From contig NZ_JADYVD010000013.1 of NCBI RefSeq assembly GCF_020193575.1, positions 62,001-126,000 on the forward strand: DNA of 64,000 nucleotides, in the 5' to 3' direction. The position numbers were made by a program, and so were the translations under genes. The DNA comes from Ensifer sp. IC4062. Lineage in GTDB: Bacteria > Pseudomonadota > Alphaproteobacteria > Rhizobiales > Rhizobiaceae. The notes beneath the pieces are model-generated. The model ran no database searches. It had not been told where the DNA came from and saw only the letters and a program-made list of their open reading frames with translations. This document shows positions 57,806-64,000 of this stretch, one piece after another (the stretch's first letter is position 1; every line of letters starts with the position of its first letter).

Positions 57806-58296
57806 GGTCCCTTCTTCTCGACGATCGCGTTGATCGACCGCAGACACGCAAGCCCGAGCACGATCGCGCCGGCGGCGAAGAAATAGTATTGGAGAGTCTG
57901 AGGCCACCATACGACATCCGCGAGCGGGCTGAAGCCGCCAAATGCAAGGCTCGTAAGGGTCGAGTTGATCGCAGCAAAGCCGAAATACATCGACGCGCTC
58001 AAGAGCACCAATGAAAGCAGTGACCAGACGAGCCTTTCCGCGAGTTCGCGTCCGTTAGTAAGCGGGCGCGTCATCAGCCATATGCAGCCGCCAATCAATG
58101 CGGTGGACAGCGTTATGAGCTGCTTTGCCAAATCGTTCGCCAGATCCAGCGCTTTCTCCGCCGGGTCGGTGACCTTGACCGGTGTGAATTTCAACACCGC
58201 ACCAGGCGCGACCAACTCGTAGGCGACAAAACTGCCTACGAGCACGATGGCTATGTATGCTATAGTGAGTTTTCTTATGAAGCCATCCGAGATCAT
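57802..58296 (-). CDS. Four-helix integral membrane protein
   Basis: ATG 58296 gives 164 residues with four hydrophobic segments: FIRKLTIAYIAIVLVGSFVA, LITLSTALIGGCIWLM, LVWSLLSLVLLSASMYFGFA and YYFFAAGAIVLGLACLRSIN. An amphipathic periplasmic stretch lies after the first. No named family. The start overlaps the protease stop as ATGA, suggesting translational coupling and a joint role. Confidence 0.7.
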   Translation of the reverse strand: MISDGFIRKLTIAYIAIVLVGSFVAYELVAPGAVLKFTPVKVTDPAEKALDLANDLAKQLITLSTALIGGCIWLMTRPLTNGRELAERLVWSLLSLVLLSASMYFGFAAINSTLTSLAFGGFSPLADVVWWPQTLQYYFFAAGAIVLGLACLRSINAIVEKKGP

Positions 58297-59354
58297 TTGT
58301 CCTCCGTCTCCGTGCGGAGAAGGCCCTCGCATTTCTTGGCCCGGTTCAGCCAACCGAGGTCCGCTGCGCTGTTCAGCATTGTCGTTTCCATCATCGATAG
58401 ACAAGTTTCGGGTCTCACTCGGGAAAGCATTGCGGTCCAGATCGACTCTGACCAAAGGTCCTCGCGGGGAAGATGCGGCAGCCCCAGGAAATGACCGCCT
58501 TCATGCAGAAAGACAGACACTAGCGAATAGGCTTTTCCCGCCTTGTCTCCGATGATGAAGTCTCGCGTTCCAGCCTCCCCGACATAGGACAGCTTTGTAA
58601 GGCTCAAGGAGACCTTCTTGTCCGGCTCGCCGCACGCCACGAAACCAGCGTTCTCGCAAACAGGCCCTTGGACGAAGCTCACGTTCATTGACGGGACATT
58701 CTTCGACATGTCCGGTGACTTGCACAAGGCTGTGGTGAGTTTCTCGATCCACGTGCCGGAAGGCGGCGACGCTCCAGCCTCGCAAAACTGGCGGACCTCG
58801 GGCGCCTCGCGAGGGACGACCGCGTACGTCCCGATCACGTATCCGGTCCTCGTGTTGCCGGCGGTCGAGAGGCTGAACAACACCGCGCTCGCCGCCAATG
58901 CTCTGTCGAACAGCGAGCCGCTCGCGTCGCGGAGGGCTTCATAGACCCGGCTGTCGATATAAACGACCTGTTCATCGACAACGAAAGCCATGGTGCCTTC
59001 ATTGCAGCGCAAACATACTTGCCGCCAAAGGTTTAAGGTCTGCGCCAGCGTTTGCGAAATTCGGTTACGGCAGTGGACCGAGCAGTCGCTCTCCGGAACA
59101 GTCAGATTGATTTTGACGACGGGCATGTCGACGATCGGTGCCGACTGGCTGATGGCATGGTCCCTCCAACTCGGATCGAGCATCTCCGTTTTGAATTCCT
59201 TGATGGGGGCGTACGGGCACCATCGTTGTACCAACAGGGGCAACAAAGTCACACTGTTGTCTAGAGCGAACGAGACAAAAGCCAGGCACTGAAGGCATGT
59301 CGTCATCGCAGCAAACGCGATTACCCTCTTTAATAGCTCGAAGACCTTGGCCAT
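58293..59354 (-). CDS. Metzincin-type zinc metalloprotease
   Basis: The 353-residue protein (ATG 59354) starts with a membrane segment or signal (LLKRVIAFAAMTTCLQCLAF). Near residue 295 it has the full metzincin zinc motif HEGGHFLGLPH (HExxHxxGxxH), followed about 30 residues later by a plausible Met-turn (MMETTML). Cysteines are scattered through the domain, consistent with an exported protein. It is coupled to the membrane protein downstream. The substrate is unknown; the cysteine-rich precursor encoded just upstream is a candidate. Confidence 0.75.
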   Translation of the reverse strand: MAKVFELLKRVIAFAAMTTCLQCLAFVSFALDNSVTLLPLLVQRWCPYAPIKEFKTEMLDPSWRDHAISQSAPIVDMPVVKINLTVPESDCSVHCRNRISQTLAQTLNLWRQVCLRCNEGTMAFVVDEQVVYIDSRVYEALRDASGSLFDRALAASAVLFSLSTAGNTRTGYVIGTYAVVPREAPEVRQFCEAGASPPSGTWIEKLTTALCKSPDMSKNVPSMNVSFVQGPVCENAGFVACGEPDKKVSLSLTKLSYVGEAGTRDFIIGDKAGKAYSLVSVFLHEGGHFLGLPHLPREDLWSESIWTAMLSRVRPETCLSMMETTMLNSAADLGWLNRAKKCEGLLRTETEDK

Positions 59355-59541
59355 GATCCCCGCTCCGCATATCTCAAACACTGCCGGTTTATGGCGCTAA
59401 ATCTGCTCTCGTTTTGTTAGCGAGGCCTCTGCAAAACTCTGCATGCAATGCTCACAGGTTGCATCGAGGTTGGAGAAGTATTGTTGCGATCATCTTGACA
59501 AAAAAAGCCTGAGAAGATGGACGGAACGGCATCCACAGTGC

Positions 59542-60006
59542 CTAGCAAGTCTGCGAGCCTTCCTCACACTCACCTGATCCACAGCTATGGCATTTGACGC
59601 AGCCTCCATTATAATCATCTCGCCAACATTGAGGATCCTTGTACATACTGCCGCAGCTCCCACATGAGCCCATCGCAAAGGCTGTAGTTGGGAGCATTGA
59701 AGTTACTACTGCAACGCCCACATTGCGGATAAACCGGAATGACTTTCTTCTGGACGCAAGACTAACGCTTTCATTGGCAGACGAACCGCGCTCAATGTTG
59801 TTTATTGAGTATGCTACTACATGCGACAGCCAAAGGAAGGATGCCGCAGTAGACGCAATTGCAAGAAATAAAGATGAAACCCCTGTCGACATCGCACAAA
59901 GGAACCAAAGTCCTAGAGATAAGAAAAAGGCGCGGCTGGTACACACGCTGCAGTTACCAAAATGCCGCAGAATATTAGGGGCATGGTCTTGATTTTGCCA
60001 AGTCAT
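59542..60006 (-). CDS. Membrane-anchored precursor with Cys-rich C-terminal peptide
   Basis: ATG 60006 (GGAG upstream) gives 154 residues. The first part holds a CxxC (FGNCSVCTSRAFF) and two membrane segments (FFLSLGLWFLCAMSTGVSSL and LAIASTAASFLWLSHVVAYS). A second signal-like segment follows (RRKSFRFIRNVGVAVVTSML, then PTTAFA). The final 43 residues after AFA contain eight cysteines (MGSCGSCGSMYKDPQCW, GGCVKCHSCGSGECEEGSQTC in part). This looks like a precursor releasing a small Cys-rich peptide. It lies between two metalloprotease genes. I do not know a named family for it. Confidence 0.65.
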   Translation of the reverse strand: MTWQNQDHAPNILRHFGNCSVCTSRAFFLSLGLWFLCAMSTGVSSLFLAIASTAASFLWLSHVVAYSINNIERGSSANESVSLASRRKSFRFIRNVGVAVVTSMLPTTAFAMGSCGSCGSMYKDPQCWRDDYNGGCVKCHSCGSGECEEGSQTC

Positions 60007-60092
60007 TTGCTTTCTCCATGCTTGCAACGGCGTTGCCGGTCTGGCCGTCCAGAAGAGCAGCCGCCTGGTGATGTAACCAACCTGGCCTGCCG

Positions 60093-61673
60093 TTATCGGA
60101 CAGCCACCGAATACGTGACTGACCGCCTCTTCGCTCGCGTCTTTGCTTTTTGTTTGGGTTGTTGGGCGGGGGTAGGCTCGACCGTTGCGTTGACCGCCTC
60201 TGCGATAAACTGCGCTCCAGAAAAAGACACATCGAGTGCCATCTCGGGATCGCCGGCATTCCCGCGCACCTCGATGGTTACGCCTGTCCAGCGGTTGTCC
60301 GGCAGGTTGAGCGGCGGACGCGTCGCCCGCCCAAGGGTTCGATTGACCGCCCCGTGATCGTTCGCGAAGGGATAAAGGTCGGTAGCGTCTCCGCGATTGC
60401 CGCCGCCAAACATCTTGGCGAGGTCGCGCTGATTGTCGGCCTGAATCAGTTCGATCGCGAGATGTTGCTCTTCGTTTACGTTGGCGATCGATTCGTCGAC
60501 AACGTAGACAGCTATTCCCTCATCCGGCAGGAATGCATCCTGACGTCTGCGGCGGCGATACTCCACGACGATATATTGGTCTTCCGTCATCATGGCGGGA
60601 TTGTGGATGACTACAACCGCGCCTCCCTCCGCCGCCGGTTTCAGCTGGATGCCGGCCTGGTCCGCCTGCACGACGACAGGATCGATCCAGCCATGAAACA
60701 TGCGGAGCATGCCGTTCGGATAGGTGGGCGTGAGGCCCCCATCGCCCCAGGACCCTGATGCCATCAGGCAATAATCTCCGAGTCCGTTGGACCGGAAATT
60801 GCTTGATCTACCGGTGTCGTAGTAGTCCGCCCAACGCGCCGCCAGATGCCCCCATTCGTGAGCGCAAACGCCTACCCGGCAGTCCTCCGGCACTGTCAGA
60901 TAGGTCGTCGCCTTGAGATCAGGCCCAACTGCGATACCGTCATCCGGAATGACCCATTTATGGCTCCATATGTCGCTGCGATCGCCGCTATTCTCGGCGC
61001 CGCCACCGGCATGAATGATGAAAAGTGCGGTTACGCTGTTTTCATCAAAAACATCGTAGCCGGAGAAATCGACACCTGAATCCTTCGCCGCCTGAACGGC
61101 ATCGCGCGCCATCCCCTGCGCGTTGCGGGGAAACGTGCCATCCATGCCCGAGCTATCGTCGGCATAAAAGGCCAGAGGGTGTGGAAGGCGAAACCATCCG
61201 TGGACGGTGCCCGTTACATCGATGCCACGGCCGTTATCGTCCCACCCGCTAATCTGGCGGAAATAGTCGCGCATGCTGCCGGTCGGGAAACTCGATACGC
61301 TAAAGAGCATGTGCTCGAAAAAGCTTGGGCTCCGGTCAGCTGCGTGGCTTCGGTCGGGGAAGTCGACGAGCAATACGAGGGTCCGGACCTCGCCCCTGAG
61401 CTGTCGAGGCGGCCGGTCGATCAGGGATGCGTTTGGGTTTGCAGGGCCTGTCGTTGTCGCGCCGTCATCGAGCCCAATGTAACGACTACCTCGCCGGCTC
61501 GATCGCCACACGCTGTAGTATTGCTCAAACGTCATCTCGACAGGCAGACGATGGTCCGACTTAAGAGCGAGGTATCTGGCTCGAAGTTGTGCCAAGAGGC
61601 CAGGCGATGGGGGAACCTGACACATGCATGCCCTGCAGCCGGTTCGTGACCACGACTTGAGTGAGTAGCGCAT
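60093..61673 (-). CDS. M6-family zinc metalloprotease
   Basis: The 526-residue protein (ATG 61673, GGAG 9 bases upstream) matches the M6/immune-inhibitor-A-like metalloproteases. [14 protein letters not shown] starts the catalytic domain, [11 protein letters not shown] comes next, and the zinc site is [18 protein letters not shown] beta-rich C-terminal domain and a lysine/arginine-rich tail follow. No classical signal peptide is seen at the N-terminus, so export may use another route or the start may be upstream. It lies 86 bases before the Cys-rich precursor gene. Confidence 0.85.
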   Translation of the reverse strand: MRYSLKSWSRTGCRACMCQVPPSPGLLAQLRARYLALKSDHRLPVEMTFEQYYSVWRSSRRGSRYIGLDDGATTTGPANPNASLIDRPPRQLRGEVRTLVLLVDFPDRSHAADRSPSFFEHMLFSVSSFPTGSMRDYFRQISGWDDNGRGIDVTGTVHGWFRLPHPLAFYADDSSGMDGTFPRNAQGMARDAVQAAKDSGVDFSGYDVFDENSVTALFIIHAGGGAENSGDRSDIWSHKWVIPDDGIAVGPDLKATTYLTVPEDCRVGVCAHEWGHLAARWADYYDTGRSSNFRSNGLGDYCLMASGSWGDGGLTPTYPNGMLRMFHGWIDPVVVQADQAGIQLKPAAEGGAVVVIHNPAMMTEDQYIVVEYRRRRRQDAFLPDEGIAVYVVDESIANVNEEQHLAIELIQADNQRDLAKMFGGGNRGDATDLYPFANDHGAVNRTLGRATRPPLNLPDNRWTGVTIEVRGNAGDPEMALDVSFSGAQFIAEAVNATVEPTPAQQPKQKAKTRAKRRSVTYSVAVR

Positions 61674-61804
61674 GATATATCTCCATGTCAGCTCTTATTG
61701 TCGACAATCAGCCTATTGATAGACCTCCACAGTCTGCCGGCGGCGTCATGGACATGCCAGTGGACGGCCATCCGCCTTGAAAACCAGTGCTGTTTCCCTT
61801 CCAC

Positions 61805-62734
61805 TCAGAGTGGAACGTCAACGCTCGAGAAGGCGCGTTCATTGGATGGAGGATCTTCTTCCTCTACATCGGGACAACGGTCGCCGTCATCGCTGATAAT
61901 CTGGAGGAGGGCCCCGTCCTGGAGCCCCATGGCCACTTCCGGATCGAGGCCGGTGAGGTTTGGCTGCGTCTCCAAGGCACTCGGCTCGCTTCTGGGTTTG
62001 CCATCCCACCAGTAGAGCGCGTAGTCCACACCCGCCGCGTCACTCGGCTTGCCGGCGACGATCAAATAGCGCTCCCCAATTCGCTCGATACTGCGAATGC
62101 CGCGCCCACCCAGGTCGAGCATTGCCGTATCGCCGAATTCAGGCCGGTTGTTTTCCGCCGCGAGCACGAAGTCGACGTTTTTTAGCGTCACCACTGCCGC
62201 CTTGTTGCCCACGAGATTGCGGAACCCGAACATCAGGCCGCCATCAGGCGTGACAGCAAGCCCCTCAACGTTGATGCTCTCATCGGATGATCCTGAAAGC
62301 TCGACGAGGTGCGGCTTGAGATCCTCACGCAGGACTCCCATCGGCTCCAACATCGCCCCGCCATTGCTTTCCAAAATCCGAGTCGCGAAGATCACTTTTC
62401 GCTTTCTGTCGCTGCCGGAAGAGCTTTGAGACTGGGAAGCGCTCCAGTAGACGATGTCGCCGCGCACGGCCGCGCCTTCGATATCCGACTTCCCGTACCC
62501 GGTAAACGTCTTGAGGTCCACGGAAGCTGCAATCGCGGGCATTCCACGCTCATAAATCCTGATCACGTTCGACTCGTCACTGGCCACCGCGAACCTCTTT
62601 GCGTCGATGAGCGCGCCGGCTGACGGCTCGCAAATGCCGCTGTAACGCTTCACATTGGCGGGCGATCCGACCGGCGCGGCCGCCACTCCGCAGAAGGCGG
62701 CGATCGAGATGGCGATACTGGCACTCACCTTCAT
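61805..62734 (-). CDS. Secreted DUF3616-like beta-propeller protein
   Basis: The 309-residue protein starts with a signal peptide (VSASIAISIAAFCGVAAAPV). Repeated beta-strand motifs are typical of DUF3616/propeller proteins (VASDESNVIRIYERG, INVEGLAVTPDGGLMFGFRN, VDYALYWWDGK). No catalytic residues are evident. It is followed by the M6 protease after about 130 bases and belongs to the same run of exported proteins. Confidence 0.75.
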   Translation of the reverse strand: MKVSASIAISIAAFCGVAAAPVGSPANVKRYSGICEPSAGALIDAKRFAVASDESNVIRIYERGMPAIAASVDLKTFTGYGKSDIEGAAVRGDIVYWSASQSQSSSGSDRKRKVIFATRILESNGGAMLEPMGVLREDLKPHLVELSGSSDESINVEGLAVTPDGGLMFGFRNLVGNKAAVVTLKNVDFVLAAENNRPEFGDTAMLDLGGRGIRSIERIGERYLIVAGKPSDAAGVDYALYWWDGKPRSEPSALETQPNLTGLDPEVAMGLQDGALLQIISDDGDRCPDVEEEDPPSNERAFSSVDVPL

Positions 62735-62918
62735 AGCTGCCTCCGTTGCTCGCTATCGTCCGTCGCACGAGCGGAGGCCGATCGCGATGAACCGGTACCC
62801 GCTCCGCCACCCGGCCGGAAATTGTGCTGGAGCGAAATCCGATCGGAAATGGCTCGGCCAAGCCGCTCTATCTCATTGTGTCTCGGTGCGAAAAGTCTGT
62901 ACCATTCGGGATCATGCT

Positions 62919-64000
62919 TTAGACGACCCCAATCTCGATCAGGTACGCGCACGCATCGCCGTACCATTTGCCGGCGCGGTCGAGATGATCGCCATGGGCG
63001 CGCAGCCCCCATCGGCTGTGCGCGCTGCCATAAAGCCCGCCGGCATTGAATGCCGCCGCTACAAGGATCGGATCGAGGCTGCTTTTGTGCAGGCGAATTC
63101 GGATTTCCGCCGCGCCTAGGTCGAGATTGGTTGCAAAATCGTAAAGCGGGTGATGCGCGGGTTTGGGATCGGGCTTGGCCGGATAAACCGGCGCCACACC
63201 AAACGGGTCGTAGTCAAGGCCGTACTGCTCGCCTTTCGAGCGCATAACCCAGCGTGCCGTCGTGCCGAGCGATTGCATGGGACCGGCCGAATAATCTCCC
63301 AGTGTCGGCGGATCGACGTCATCGTTCTCGACATGCGCTTCCCAGCGGAAAGTTTTCGGGCCGGTGAATTTGGAGTTCTTGTAGATGTGGGTCTCGGTCG
63401 CGACCGTCATCATGAGCAGCGCAGGCGGTATGCCGTGCTTGGCGCTGGCGGCGAGCAGGGGGACTCCCATATACTCCATCATCTTGTGCATCGTATCGAG
63501 GCTTTCCTCCCAACGCTGCTGCGTGATTTCGCCGTTTTCGCGGATTGCAAGCCCGCGATCGTCGTACCGCCATTCCCGTATTCCCTCTCCGAACGTATGC
63601 CAATCCTTCCCGTCCATCGCCGGCAGGGAAGCGGGTGTGAAGGCAATCGGCGGCATACTGATCGTCCGCACACCCTCGCGAAGATCGGCAATCCTGGGCA
63701 TGACGACCTGATCGGGATCGAGCCGCACCGCGGAGGCGGCGAGGTCGAGAAGAAGCTGGCTGGGATTGCGCAGCCTGCTGGGACGCGGGTTGGTTTTCGG
63801 CCATGAGTAATTTTTGGTCGTACCGCTCGAATAGGTTTCGAAATGCAGCATGTTCAGTCGGCCGATCGTGCCGATCCGCTGTCCCGCGTTTACGCGATCG
63901 CCGATGCGAAGGCCGAGCGCCGAAAGCGAGTTGGGCGCCACCTCCCCGTAATTGATGACGTATCCATCGTGCTGGACCAGCAGCGCATAGGTGTTCTGGT
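62919..64000 (-). CDS. Bifunctional cell-wall hydrolase: M23 peptidase plus lytic transglycosylase, partial
   Basis: The gene enters from the right edge, so its N-terminus is missing. The first visible part is the end of an M23 endopeptidase/LysM-type domain (YALLVQHDGYVINYGEVAPN, GDRVNAGQRIGTIG, LHFETYSSG). The C-terminal half resembles SLT transglycosylases (HGIPPALLMMTVATETHIYK with the catalytic glutamate, SAGPMQSLGTTARW, ILVAAAFNAGGLYGS). Such enzymes open peptidoglycan for secretion systems or phage tails. The GTG at 63941 is internal, not the start. Confidence 0.78.
   Translation of the reverse strand, partial: QNTYALLVQHDGYVINYGEVAPNSLSALGLRIGDRVNAGQRIGTIGRLNMLHFETYSSGTTKNYSWPKTNPRPSRLRNPSQLLLDLAASAVRLDPDQVVMPRIADLREGVRTISMPPIAFTPASLPAMDGKDWHTFGEGIREWRYDDRGLAIRENGEITQQRWEESLDTMHKMMEYMGVPLLAASAKHGIPPALLMMTVATETHIYKNSKFTGPKTFRWEAHVENDDVDPPTLGDYSAGPMQSLGTTARWVMRSKGEQYGLDYDPFGVAPVYPAKPDPKPAHHPLYDFATNLDLGAAEIRIRLHKSSLDPILVAAAFNAGGLYGSAHSRWGLRAHGDHLDRAGKWYGDACAYLIEIGVV

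Overview
The window looks like part of a repABC-type plasmid from an alphaproteobacterium of the Rhizobiales (Rhizobium, Agrobacterium, Sinorhizobium or a close relative). This rests on a complete repA-repB-repC cassette with its counter-transcribed RNA, a Ti-type trb mating-channel operon with TraI/TraR/TraM quorum sensing, and the Rhizobiales-like GC-rich codon use. All assignments come from reading the sequence and recalled family features; no database search was run.

Layout. 1-3.3 kb is a scrap zone: an IS21 istB remnant, a 136-bp palindromic MITE-like element, a frameshifted hydroxyphenylpyruvate-dioxygenase-like pseudogene, and the 3' part of the traA relaxase gene. 3.5-15.4 kb is the conjugation block: an XRE regulator, traM, traR, and trbI-H-G-F-L-K-J-E-D-C-B-traI on the minus strand. 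traI and trbB lie in one uninterrupted reading frame. 15.4-19.5 kb is the replication/partition cassette. Three RepB-site-like (parS) palindromes follow downstream. 19.5-23 kb is decayed DNA with three separate remnants of a RepC C-terminus (one inverted) and a broken AbiEii-type toxin gene, ending at a serine recombinase gene.

24.6-43.5 kb is a defence-like island cut up by insertions. It holds a large P-loop (STAND-like) NTPase with a C-terminal nuclease-like domain, frameshifted at both ends; a second nuclease-like gene downstream; an IS91-family element interrupted by an IS21-family element with a clean 7-bp target duplication; a very large Mrr-nuclease/P-loop NTPase resembling Avs proteins, also frameshifted; an ISL3 remnant; and an OLD-family ATPase/TOPRIM nuclease. 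43.6-48.4 kb is a three-gene glycan cassette: a NodU/CmcH-type carbamoyltransferase, a GT32 glycosyltransferase and an unusual GT25-GH16 fusion. 48.4-57.1 kb is flanked near its ends by a 39-bp direct repeat. It contains a deleted YhcG-type nuclease, an IS110 element, a ClpP-like/PAN secreted protein, an SH3-domain protein, and a reverse transcriptase resembling the antiviral DRT2 (UG2) group with a candidate upstream non-coding RNA. IS66 scraps follow.

57.2-64 kb is a minus-strand run of seven exported or membrane proteins: an M23/lytic-transglycosylase protein running off the window, a DUF3616-like protein, an M6 metalloprotease, a cysteine-rich membrane-anchored peptide precursor, a metzincin protease, a four-helix membrane protein and a small periplasmic protein. 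The last three overlap by ATGA-type junctions.

The strongest candidates for something undescribed are the reverse transcriptase with its approximately 285-nt leader, the two giant NTPase-nuclease genes, and the metalloprotease/cysteine-rich-peptide operon. Several long genes each carry a single-base frameshift. That could be real decay or base-calling error, and it should be settled before biological conclusions are drawn.
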